NCBI RefSeq assembly: GCF_002204185.1
Contig: NZ_MXPU01000004.1
Location: 62,001-126,000, forward strand
Reading direction: 5' to 3'
Source of the DNA: Rhizobium esperanzae
GTDB taxonomy: Bacteria > Pseudomonadota > Alphaproteobacteria > Rhizobiales > Rhizobiaceae
Length of the DNA stretch: 64,000 nt
A model generated the notes under the pieces. That model was not told the DNA's origin, did no database searches, and saw only the letters and a list, made by a program, of their open reading frames with translations. Shown piece after piece: positions 43,671-52,781 of this stretch; within the stretch, counting starts at the first letter, position 1; every line of letters begins with the position of its first letter. A program made the position numbers and the translations under genes.

Positions 43671-44210
43671 TTGCGAACCAAATTTATCGTCCTGGTCATC
43701 GTGGCCGTCAGCCTTTTCGCCTATACCAAAGTGATGGCCAGGATCGGTTCGGGCTCGCCGCCCGCGGATGCACCGCCGGAGCAGCGCGCCGACCTCATTC
43801 GCGTTTACAAGTCCGAACGCCGCATGGTCCTTTTCAGGGGAGACGCTCCGATCTCGACGTATCAGATTTCGCTTGGAAGTGCCGCCGATGCGGGCCCCAA
43901 ACAACGCGAAGGCGACGAGAAAACACCGGAAGGGCGTTATGAAATAGACTGGCGCAATCCAAAATCCGTGGCCCATCTCAGCCTGCACATTTCCTATCCG
44001 AATCCGAAAGAGCAGCATGAGGCTGAAGTAGGCGGCTATCCGCCCGGCGGCAGCATCATGATCCACGGGCTGCCCAATGGCTGGGGCCTGCTCGGAGGAA
44101 TCCATCGCCTATGGGATTGGACGGATGGCTGTATCGCGGTCACCGATGCGGAGATGCGCGATGTCTGGGCTCGCGTTCCCGACCATACGCCCATCGACAT
44201 CATGCCTTAA
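43671..44210 (+). CDS. L,D-transpeptidase (YkuD domain), membrane-anchored
   Basis: A 179-residue protein with an N-terminal membrane anchor or signal (FIVLVIVAVSLFAYTKV), then a YkuD-type L,D-transpeptidase domain. Catalytic residues are seen in MIHGLPNGWGLLGG (His) and TDGCIAVTDAEM (Cys). Such enzymes make 3-3 peptidoglycan cross-links or attach proteins in the periplasm. The start is TTG at 43671 with GAGGA five bases before it; the in-frame ATG at 43611 lacks a site. The gap to the response regulator (43388-43670) contains the EcfG-type promoter and no gene. Confidence 0.88.
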   Translation: MRTKFIVLVIVAVSLFAYTKVMARIGSGSPPADAPPEQRADLIRVYKSERRMVLFRGDAPISTYQISLGSAADAGPKQREGDEKTPEGRYEIDWRNPKSVAHLSLHISYPNPKEQHEAEVGGYPPGGSIMIHGLPNGWGLLGGIHRLWDWTDGCIAVTDAEMRDVWARVPDHTPIDIMP

Positions 44211-44265
44211 GCGAGTGCGATCGATCCAGTCCACCGGCATCAACCCCGAGACCGACAGGCTCAAA

Positions 44266-44973
44266 TCAGCCCTTGGTCTTCCCGACGAGCATCGGCTGGC
44301 TGCGGTAGTCGGCGGGAAACAGCGACTTCAAATTCTCGATCTTCGGCAGGTCGTTGTAGACGATATAGGGATAGGTCGGATTGCGTGTCAGGAAATCCTG
44401 GTGATAGGCCTCGGCGGGATAGAAGCCGCGCGCATCCGATACCTTGGTGACGATCGGCTTCGGGAAGACGTGCGCCTTGTCGAGCTGATCGATGTAGCGT
44501 TCGGCCACCTCTCGCTGCTCGGCAGCGGTGACGAACAGCGCCGAGCGGTACTGGGTGCCGCGATCCGGTCCCTGGAAATTCAGCTGCGTCGGGTTGTGCG
44601 CCACGGAGAAGAAGATCTGGAGCAACCTGCCGTAGGTCACCTTCTTCGGATCGAACCTGACCTCGACGGCTTCAGCGTGACCGGTCGAGCCGGTGCTGAC
44701 CGTTTCGTATTGCGCCGTTTCAGCCTCGCCGCCGGCATAACCGGAGACGGCGTTCTCGACGCCGTTCACATGCTGGAAAACACCCTGGACGCCCCAGAAA
44801 CAGCCGCCGGCAAAAATGGCGGTCTCGGTGCCGGACCCGGCGGTCTCGTCCATGGCGGGCGGCGGTATCACAACCGCTTCCTCGGCCGCACCGGCAGCAC
44901 CGGCGCCGAGTGTGAGAATGGTGGCGGCAAAGACCCCGGCAAGGCTATTGCGGCGGCGCGACGACATCGACAT
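44266..44973 (-). CDS. msrA: Peptide-methionine (S)-S-oxide reductase, exported
   Basis: A 235-residue MsrA with a signal peptide (first about 30 residues, ending GAGAAGAAEE), so a periplasmic form. The active-site motif GGCFWG has the catalytic Cys58. Conserved blocks VSGYAGGEAETAQYETVSTGSTGHAEAVEV (split as GYAGG and GHAEAV) and the family QFDP-like FDPKKVTYGRLL follow. It repairs oxidised methionine in secreted proteins. The start at 44973 has AGGAGG 7 bases upstream. It is convergent with the L,D-transpeptidase and divergent from the A2M gene. Confidence 0.95.
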   Translation of the reverse strand: MSMSSRRRNSLAGVFAATILTLGAGAAGAAEEAVVIPPPAMDETAGSGTETAIFAGGCFWGVQGVFQHVNGVENAVSGYAGGEAETAQYETVSTGSTGHAEAVEVRFDPKKVTYGRLLQIFFSVAHNPTQLNFQGPDRGTQYRSALFVTAAEQREVAERYIDQLDKAHVFPKPIVTKVSDARGFYPAEAYHQDFLTRNPTYPYIVYNDLPKIENLKSLFPADYRSQPMLVGKTKG

Positions 44974-45171
44974 TGCACGACCTCCTGACGATCACTCAAA
45001 TCCTTGCTCATCCTTGCAAAAGCGGCAAATCACAAGGCGTTCACTCACGCCGATGTGACAACCAGATGAAAGCGTGTGTTTGGAGATGAAACACCGCTCA
45101 AGTTGAGTTGACAATCGCATGAGGAGTGAGGAGAGTGCCGCCGATCAGAGCCAGCATTCCGGGGGGAACCT

Positions 45172-48100
45172 ATGTCCGTGCGCTCTTTCTTTGCTTTCGC
45201 CATTATCGCGTTTTTTTCCGCCATCGCCATCGGCCTTCCAGCCGCCGCTGCGGAGACCAAGCGTGACATCCAGACGATAAAAGACGCCGATTTCTTCGGC
45301 TTCGATCTTCGCACCGAGCAGAACGTCTCGCTCGACCAGTGCAAGACCTCCTGCATCGGCGACAAGAGCTGCAAGGCCTTCACCTACAATCCCAAGGTGA
45401 AATGGTGCTTCCTGAAATCAGATTTCAAGACGATGAACGCCTTCCCCGGCGCCATCGCCGGCAAGATCGTCGAGACATCAGGCAAGCAGGAGCCGGATCT
45501 CGGGGCCGCACCGCGCCTGACCTTCCTGAGCAACGACCTCGTCCAGCAGGCGCATGACTTCAAAGACAATCTCGCGCTTGCCGACGACCAGCAGGGCCAG
45601 GGCGTCGACAGCCTGACGGCCAACGCCCGCATCGACCTCACCGGCAACAATCTGGCCGAGGCGCTGAAGTCCTTCCATGGCGCGCTGTCGATCACCCCTG
45701 ACGACGCCGATCTCTGGCTCGAAACCGCCCGCGCCGCCGCTTCGCTCGGCAGCGCCGAGAGCAATACATCAGGCCAGGCCGTGCTCGACGCGCTGAACGG
45801 CTACGAGCTGACGCGCACCAAGCCCAAGCGCGCCGAGGCGCTCGCCGTCCTCGCCGACGCCCTGAACCGAAACGCCAATTACCGTCCGGCACTCGACGCC
45901 TACAAGGCGAGCCTGGCGCTGGTTGCCTCCGAGGATGTGCAGGCGGCCTACCTGCAGCTGAAATCGACGCAGGGCTTCCGCATCACCGAACATACGGTCG
46001 ACGCCGACAGCGCCACGCCGCGCGCCTGCGTCACCTTCTCCGAGGCGCTGATCAAGACCACCGACTACACGCCTTTCGTGACGCTGAACGGTGAGGCGCC
46101 AAAGGCGGTCGAAACCAAGGACAAGCAGATTTGCGTCGAGGGCCTGACTCATGGCCAGACCTACAAGATCGCCTTCCGCACCGGCCTGCCGTCATCGGTC
46201 GACGAGACGCTCGATGCGCCTGTTACCATCGACGTCTATATCAAGGACCGCAGCCAGATGGTGCGTTTCACCGGTGACAGCTTCGTGCTGCCTTCGACGG
46301 CGCGCCGCGGCATTCCGATCGTCTCGGTCAACCTGACCTCGGCCAACCTCAAGCTCTACCGCATCGGCGACCGCGCCATCGCGCCGCTCTTGACCAACTC
46401 GCAGTTCCTGACCCAGCTCGACGGCTACAGCGCCCAGAACATCGAGGATCAAAGCGGCGAACTCGTGTGGCAGGGTTCGATCGACATCGCCAACGAGCTC
46501 AACAAGGACATCATCACCAGCTTCCCCGTCGATGAGGCGCTGCCCGAGCGCAAGCCCGGCATCTATGTGCTGACGGCGACGGCGCCGAACGGCCCGGCGC
46601 AGGAGTGGGATTCGCAGGCGACACAATGGTTCCTCGTCTCCGATATCGGCATCAGCACTTATGCCGGCACCGACGGGCTCAACGTCTTCACCCGCTCGCT
46701 CGCCTCGGCCAAGCCGATAGCAGGCGTCGAATTGCAGCTGCTTGCCAAGAACAATGAGGTGCTCGGCACGGCAACGACCGACGAAAACGGCCGCGCGACC
46801 TTCACCGCCGGCCTGATCCGCGGCACGGCGGCGCTGACGCCCGCCGTCATTACCGCCAAGAACGGCGCGTCGGATTATGTCTTCCTCGATATGACACGCG
46901 CCGGCTTCGATCTCTCCGACCGCGGCGTCACCGGCCGGGCCTCACCCGGCGCGATCGACGTGCTGACCTTTACCGAACGCGGCATCTATCGCGCCGGCGA
47001 AACGGTGCATGCGCAGGCTCTTGCCCGCGATACCGACGGCAATGCCATCGAGAACCTGCCGCTCACCTTCATCTTCAGCCGGCCGGATGGCGTCGAAGAC
47101 CGCCGGATCGTCAGCCAGACCAGCAATCTCGGCGGTTATTCCGTCGATTTCGCCACCCAGGAAAACGCCATGCGCGGCACCTGGACGATGAACATCTATA
47201 CCGATCCGAAGGGCAGCGCGATCGCCAGCAAGAGTTTCCTGGTCGACGATTTCGTCCCCGATCGTACCGACATGGAGATCAAGACCGAGGCCAAGGAGAT
47301 CGGCCCGGACACGCCGGCGAACATCACCATCTCAGGCAAATATCTCTATGGCGCTCCGGCCGTCGGCCTGACGCTCGAGGGCGACGTCGTCGTCAAGCCG
47401 ACGCGTGAGAGCGCCGCCTATAAGGGATTCTTCTTCGGCCTTGCCGACGAGGAGGCGAACGAGGATTCGCGTCTGCCGATCGAGGGGCTGCCCGAACTTG
47501 ACGAAAATGGCGAAGCTTCGACCGACCTCACCGTCGGCGAGCTGCCGGCAACGACGCAGCTGCTCAACGCCACCGTTTATATACGCATGCAGGAAGCGGG
47601 TGGGCGCGCCATCGAGCGCTCGCTTGTCCTTCCGGTGAAGAGCGAGCGCGCCTCGATCGGCATCAAGCCGGAATTTTCCGACGAGCTGCCCGAGAATTCC
47701 GTCGCCAACTTCACGGTGATCGGCGTCAATGCCGAGGGACAGAAGCAGGAGACGAAGGGCCTGCGCTGGAAATTCTACAGCCTCAACCGCGAGTACCAAT
47801 GGTATCGCGAAGGGACGGCCTGGAAATACGAGCCGGTTTATACCGCCGAGCAGATTTCCAACGGCAGCGTCGACGCGACGATGGATGGCGGCAAGATTTC
47901 CGTGCCGGTGACCTGGGGCCGCTACCGCCTCGAAGTGGAAAGCCCTGACGCCGACGGCCCGACCTCCAGTGTCGAATTCGACGCCGGCTGGTTCGTCGCC
48001 TCGACGTCGACCGAAACGCCGGACGGCCTGGAAATCGCCCTGGATAAGGACAGCTACAAGATCGGCGAAACCGCCAAACTGAAAATCACGTCGCGCTACG

Positions 48101-50640
48101 GCGGCGAACTGATGGTGACGGCCGGAACAGAAAAGCTCGTTGCCGTAGAGAACGCCACGATCGGCGAGACCGGCGGCGAGATCGACATCCCGGTCACGGC
48201 GGACTGGGGCGCCGGCGCCTATGTCACGGCAACACTCTTCCGCCCGGGCGACGCGCAGGACAGCCGTATGCCGATGCGCTCGATCGGCATCAAGTGGCTG
48301 AAGGTCGACCCCGAACAGCGCGCGCTTGATGTGAAACTCGATACGCCGGAAAAGATGCTGCCGCGCGGACCGCTTGATATCAGCCTGCAGGTGGCGGGCG
48401 CCGGCGCCAACGAGGATGCCTATGTGACGGTTGCCGCCGTCGATGTCGGCATTCTCAACCTGACGCGTTACGAACCGCCGAACCCGGAAGACTGGTATTT
48501 CGGCCAGCGTCAGCTCGGTCTCGAGATCCGCGATCTCTATGGCCGGCTGATCGACGGCTCGCTGGGTGCGACCGGCAAGCTCAGGACCGGCGGCGACGGC
48601 GGCGCCATTGCGCTGCAGGCAAGCCCGCCGACGCAGAAGCTCGTCGCCTTCTTCTCCGGCCCGGTCAAGCTCGACTCCGAGGGCAAGGCGAAGGTCTCCT
48701 TCGACATTCCGCAGTTCAACGGCACGGCGCGCGTCATGGCGGTCGCCTGGTCGAAATCAGGTGTCGGCCACGGCGTCAAGGACGTGATCATCCGCGATCC
48801 CGTGGTCGTGACAGCGAGCCTGCCGAAATTCCTCGCCCCTGGCGACAAGGCCAATCTGCGCCTCGACATCGCCAATACCGATGCGCCGGCCGGCGACTAC
48901 AAGCTGCAGCTGACCGGCAATGACGCGGTCGGCATCGAAGCAGCATCCGCCGCGCAGACGATCCGCCTCGAAGCCGGGGCGAAATCCGAACTGACGCTTT
49001 CGCTCATCGGCAAACAGCCGGGCGCCGGCAGTGTCTCGATCAACCTGTCCGACGCCTCCGGCCTTTCGCTCGACCAAACCGTCGATGTGCCGGTTCGTCC
49101 GGCATCCCTGCCGATCACCCAACGCCGGGTGCTGGCGCTGAAGCCGGCGGCCAAGCTGACGGTCGACAAGAACCTGTTGGCCGACAGCGTGCTGCCCGGC
49201 GCCTCGATCAGCGTCAACGTCACCCGTTCGGCGGCATTCGACATTCCGGCGCTGCTGATGACGCTCGACCGTTATCCCTTCGGCTGCGCCGAGCAGACCA
49301 CCAGCCGGGCGCTGCCGCTGCTCTACTTCGCCGAAGTGGCGAAGCAGGCCGGCATCGAAAACGACGACGACGTGCACAAGCGCGTGCAGGACGCGATCTA
49401 TCGCGTGCTCTCCTACCAGGCCTCGGCCGGCAGCTTCGGCCTCTGGGGACCGGATTCCGGCGACGTCTGGCTCGATTCCTACGTCACCGATTTCCTGACG
49501 CGGGCCCGCGAAATGAAATATGACGTGCCGGAAAAGGCCTTCGTGCAGGCCCTCGAAAACCTGCAGAACACCCTCTCCTACACCACCGACATCAAGGGCC
49601 AGGGCGACCAGATCGCCTATGCCATCTATGTTCTTGCCCGCAACAAGAAGGCCGCAATCAGCGATCTGCGTTATTACGCCGATACGATGATCAATGACTT
49701 TCCGACGCCGCTTGCCAAGGCGCATATCGCCGCCGCACTGGCGCTTTATGGCGACGCCCAGCGTTCGAAGAACATTTTTATCGACGCGCTGCAGATGTCG
49801 CAGCAATCGATGGTGTCGCGCGTCAACCTCTCGCGCACCGACTACGGCACGATCCTGCGCGACGGTGCGGCGATCCTGGCGCTCGCCGCCGAAAGCCGGC
49901 CGGTGCCGCCTGTCGTTCCGGATCTCGCCAAGGCCGTCGCCAAGGAATGGGGCCGCAGCAAATACAAGAGCACCCAGGAAGAGGCCTGGATGCTGCTTGC
50001 CGCGCGGGCCCTCCAGGGCGGTGATGACGGCCTGAAGATCGATGTCAACGGCGCGGCGCATAGCGGCGCCTATATGGCGCGCATGACCGGCGATGCGCTC
50101 GCCGATCATCCGCTAACGCTGACCAACCAGACGAACGACTCCGTCTCGGCTGTCGTCACCACCGTTGCCGCCCCCACCGTGCCGCTGCCGGCCGGCGGCG
50201 ACGGCTTCCTCATCGAGCGCAGCTACTACACGCTCGACGGCGAGGAGGCCAATGTCAGCGAGGCAAAGCAGAACGAGCGTTATGTGGTCGTCATCCACGT
50301 GCGCGAAACCAATGACTGGCAGTCGCGCATCGTCATCACCGACCTTCTGCCGGCCGGGTTCCAGATCGACAATCCGAACCTCGTCGACAGCGCCCAGATG
50401 ACGAATTTCGACTGGATCGGCGAAATATCAGCCGCCCATACCGAATTCCGTTACGACCGCTTTGTCGCCGCCTTCAACCGCGCACCGGGCGACGAGCGTG
50501 AATTCAACGTCGCCTATGTCGTACGCGCCGTCACCCCCGGCACCTACGACCATCCGGCCGCAAGCGTCGAGGACATGTACCGGCCGGAGCTTTCGGCCCG
50601 CACGGCGACCGGCAAGATGGAGGTCGTAGCAGCACAATAA
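45172..50640 (+). CDS. Bacterial alpha-2-macroglobulin with PAN domain and thioester
   Basis: A 1822-residue exported protein of the YfhM type. A signal peptide (residues 1-27, no lipobox) is followed by a PAN/apple-like domain (about 30-100) with cysteine pattern CKTSC...CKAFTY...WCF. Then come a TPR-like stretch (about 130-260), MG domains, the bait region and the thioester domain. The thioester motif C-A-E-Q is intact at Cys1372-Gln1375 within YPFGCAEQTTSRALPLLY. Bacterial A2Ms trap proteases in the periplasm. The stop overlaps the pbpC start (TAATG), the same pairing as yfhM-pbpC in E. coli. RBS GGGGGGA precedes the ATG. Confidence 0.93.
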   Translation: MSVRSFFAFAIIAFFSAIAIGLPAAAAETKRDIQTIKDADFFGFDLRTEQNVSLDQCKTSCIGDKSCKAFTYNPKVKWCFLKSDFKTMNAFPGAIAGKIVETSGKQEPDLGAAPRLTFLSNDLVQQAHDFKDNLALADDQQGQGVDSLTANARIDLTGNNLAEALKSFHGALSITPDDADLWLETARAAASLGSAESNTSGQAVLDALNGYELTRTKPKRAEALAVLADALNRNANYRPALDAYKASLALVASEDVQAAYLQLKSTQGFRITEHTVDADSATPRACVTFSEALIKTTDYTPFVTLNGEAPKAVETKDKQICVEGLTHGQTYKIAFRTGLPSSVDETLDAPVTIDVYIKDRSQMVRFTGDSFVLPSTARRGIPIVSVNLTSANLKLYRIGDRAIAPLLTNSQFLTQLDGYSAQNIEDQSGELVWQGSIDIANELNKDIITSFPVDEALPERKPGIYVLTATAPNGPAQEWDSQATQWFLVSDIGISTYAGTDGLNVFTRSLASAKPIAGVELQLLAKNNEVLGTATTDENGRATFTAGLIRGTAALTPAVITAKNGASDYVFLDMTRAGFDLSDRGVTGRASPGAIDVLTFTERGIYRAGETVHAQALARDTDGNAIENLPLTFIFSRPDGVEDRRIVSQTSNLGGYSVDFATQENAMRGTWTMNIYTDPKGSAIASKSFLVDDFVPDRTDMEIKTEAKEIGPDTPANITISGKYLYGAPAVGLTLEGDVVVKPTRESAAYKGFFFGLADEEANEDSRLPIEGLPELDENGEASTDLTVGELPATTQLLNATVYIRMQEAGGRAIERSLVLPVKSERASIGIKPEFSDELPENSVANFTVIGVNAEGQKQETKGLRWKFYSLNREYQWYREGTAWKYEPVYTAEQISNGSVDATMDGGKISVPVTWGRYRLEVESPDADGPTSSVEFDAGWFVASTSTETPDGLEIALDKDSYKIGETAKLKITSRYGGELMVTAGTEKLVAVENATIGETGGEIDIPVTADWGAGAYVTATLFRPGDAQDSRMPMRSIGIKWLKVDPEQRALDVKLDTPEKMLPRGPLDISLQVAGAGANEDAYVTVAAVDVGILNLTRYEPPNPEDWYFGQRQLGLEIRDLYGRLIDGSLGATGKLRTGGDGGAIALQASPPTQKLVAFFSGPVKLDSEGKAKVSFDIPQFNGTARVMAVAWSKSGVGHGVKDVIIRDPVVVTASLPKFLAPGDKANLRLDIANTDAPAGDYKLQLTGNDAVGIEAASAAQTIRLEAGAKSELTLSLIGKQPGAGSVSINLSDASGLSLDQTVDVPVRPASLPITQRRVLALKPAAKLTVDKNLLADSVLPGASISVNVTRSAAFDIPALLMTLDRYPFGCAEQTTSRALPLLYFAEVAKQAGIENDDDVHKRVQDAIYRVLSYQASAGSFGLWGPDSGDVWLDSYVTDFLTRAREMKYDVPEKAFVQALENLQNTLSYTTDIKGQGDQIAYAIYVLARNKKAAISDLRYYADTMINDFPTPLAKAHIAAALALYGDAQRSKNIFIDALQMSQQSMVSRVNLSRTDYGTILRDGAAILALAAESRPVPPVVPDLAKAVAKEWGRSKYKSTQEEAWMLLAARALQGGDDGLKIDVNGAAHSGAYMARMTGDALADHPLTLTNQTNDSVSAVVTTVAAPTVPLPAGGDGFLIERSYYTLDGEEANVSEAKQNERYVVVIHVRETNDWQSRIVITDLLPAGFQIDNPNLVDSAQMTNFDWIGEISAAHTEFRYDRFVAAFNRAPGDEREFNVAYVVRAVTPGTYDHPAASVEDMYRPELSARTATGKMEVVAAQ

Positions 50641-52721
50641 TGAGGCTGTGGCACAAGTTCGCGATCGGCTCCGCCGCCGGCATCCTGCTTGCCGGCGCGG
50701 CTCTCTTCGCGCTCGACGCCGCCGACCGGGCCTTTCCGCCGCCGCTCGACAAGGCTGATGTGGTTTCACCCGAGGTGCTGGATGCCGATGGGCAGCTGCT
50801 GCGCGCCTTCGCCACGCCAGAAGGCCGTTGGCGGCTGAAGACTGTGGTCGCCGATGTCGATCCGCAGTTCCTGCGCATGCTTGTTGCCTATGAGGATCAG
50901 CGCTTCTACGATCACGGCGGCATCGATCTTTGGGCGCTCGGGCGTGCCAGCCTGCAGTTCGTCCGCAACGGCCGCATCGTTTCCGGCGCCTCGACGCTCT
51001 CGATGCAGGTGGCCCGGCTGATCGAGCCGCGCGCCGAACGTTCGTTTTCGGCAAAACTCCTGCAGCTCGCACGCGCCGTGCAGATCGAACGGCGGCTGTC
51101 GAAGGAAGAGATCCTCGACCTCTATCTCACACATGCGCCCTATGGCGGCAACCTCGAGGGCGTGCGCGCCGCAAGCCTTGCCTATTTCGGCAAGGAGCCG
51201 CGCCGCCTGACGGTGGCCGAGGCGGCGCTGCTGGTCGCCCTGCCGCAATTGCCGGAACGGCGTCGGCCGGACCGCAATCTGAAGGCGGCGCAGGAGGCGC
51301 GCAAACGCGTGCTCGATCGCGTCGCCGTGGCCGAGGCCGTCGGCGATGGCGAGGCGGAACGAGCCGAAGCTGTCGCCATTCCGCCGCGACGCCTGCAATT
51401 GCCTGCCTTTGCCGCCCATCTCGGCGAAGCCGCATTGCGCAAGGAGCCTCTGGTCCTCAAGCATCAGACGACGTTGAAGAAGCAGGTGCAACAGGGGCTG
51501 GAATCCGTGGCGCGCGCAGCCGCGACGAAACTCGGGCCCAAACTTTCGCTCGCCATGGTGATGGCGGATGCGCAGACCGGGGCGATCGTCGGCGAAGTCG
51601 GCTCGGCCGATTATTTCGATGCGAGCCGCTCCGGCTGGATCGACATGACGCGCGTCAACCGTTCGCCGGGCTCGACGCTGAAGCCTTTCATCTACGGGCT
51701 CGCTTTCGAGCAGGGCCTCGTCTCCCAGGAGACGATCATTGAAGACCGGCCCGCCGATTTCTTCGGCTACCGGCCGCGCAATTTCGACATGAGCTATCAG
51801 GGTGATGTCACCGTCCGCGAGGCCTTGCAGCTCTCCTTGAACGTGCCGGCCGTCAAGCTGCTCGACGCCGTCGGGCCGTCGCGCCTGCTGGTGCGCTTCC
51901 GCCGCGCCGAGGTGCGCCCGGCCCTGCCGCCGAATGAAACGCCCGGACTGGCGATCGGTCTCGGCGGCGTCGGCCTCACGCTGAAGGATCTGGTGCAGCT
52001 TTATACGGCGCTCGCCAATCGCGGCCAGCCGGCAAGGCTCGGCGACGGTGTCACCGGCACACCGGGCAAAATCGACAGCGAACCGCTGCTGGAGCCGATC
52101 GCCGTCTGGAACGTCGCCGATATTCTCTCCGGCGTCATTCCCCCCGCCGGCGCGCCGCAGCGCGGCATCGCCTATAAGACCGGCACGAGCTATGGCTATC
52201 GCGACGCCTGGTCGGTCGGCTATAACGGCCGTTACGTGCTCGGCGTTTGGGTCGGCCGGCCCGATAACAGCGCCGTCCCGGGTTTGACCGGCTACGGCAC
52301 CGCCGCCCCCATCCTGTTCGAGGCATTCGCCAAATCAGGCATCGCGACCACACCCTTGCCGCGCCCCCCGGCCGGAGCCGTGCGCATCGCCCAATCGGAG
52401 CTTCCGATCAGCCAGCGGCGTTTTGCGCTGAATGCCAGCGGCCTGCTCGTCGCCTCCTGGCGCGAACCCGCGCCGCAGATCGTCTATCCGCCCGAAGGCG
52501 CCCATATCGATCTCGGTGCAAAAGGCGGCGATCTGTCGCCATTGATGCTGAAGCTGCAAGGTGGCCGTGCGCCCTTTCGCTGGCTTGCCAACGGCAAGCC
52601 CTTACCCGATCTCTCGCGCCGGCGCACGCAGCAATGGCAGCCCGATGGCGGCGGCTATTCCAAGCTGACCGTCATCGACTCGGCCGGGCGCGCCGCAAGT
52701 GTGGGCGTTTTCATCGACTGA
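50640..52721 (+). CDS. pbpC: Penicillin-binding protein 1C
   Basis: A 693-residue bifunctional peptidoglycan synthase. An N-terminal anchor (about residues 8-28) is followed by a GT51 glycosyltransferase with catalytic Glu85 in AYEDQRFYDHGG. The transpeptidase domain has Ser345 in SPGSTLKPF and K513-T-G in YKTGTSYGYR. The C-terminal PbpC domain covers about residues 600-693. It is translationally coupled to the A2M gene; the pair is thought to guard the cell wall against proteases that breach the outer membrane and to repair damage. Confidence 0.95.
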   Translation: MRLWHKFAIGSAAGILLAGAALFALDAADRAFPPPLDKADVVSPEVLDADGQLLRAFATPEGRWRLKTVVADVDPQFLRMLVAYEDQRFYDHGGIDLWALGRASLQFVRNGRIVSGASTLSMQVARLIEPRAERSFSAKLLQLARAVQIERRLSKEEILDLYLTHAPYGGNLEGVRAASLAYFGKEPRRLTVAEAALLVALPQLPERRRPDRNLKAAQEARKRVLDRVAVAEAVGDGEAERAEAVAIPPRRLQLPAFAAHLGEAALRKEPLVLKHQTTLKKQVQQGLESVARAAATKLGPKLSLAMVMADAQTGAIVGEVGSADYFDASRSGWIDMTRVNRSPGSTLKPFIYGLAFEQGLVSQETIIEDRPADFFGYRPRNFDMSYQGDVTVREALQLSLNVPAVKLLDAVGPSRLLVRFRRAEVRPALPPNETPGLAIGLGGVGLTLKDLVQLYTALANRGQPARLGDGVTGTPGKIDSEPLLEPIAVWNVADILSGVIPPAGAPQRGIAYKTGTSYGYRDAWSVGYNGRYVLGVWVGRPDNSAVPGLTGYGTAAPILFEAFAKSGIATTPLPRPPAGAVRIAQSELPISQRRFALNASGLLVASWREPAPQIVYPPEGAHIDLGAKGGDLSPLMLKLQGGRAPFRWLANGKPLPDLSRRRTQQWQPDGGGYSKLTVIDSAGRAASVGVFID

Positions 52722-52781
52722 AGGAACCAAAGTCCGGAGGCAACCGTTGGAAGAAATCTCCCTCTAACGTCAGGCGGGCTC

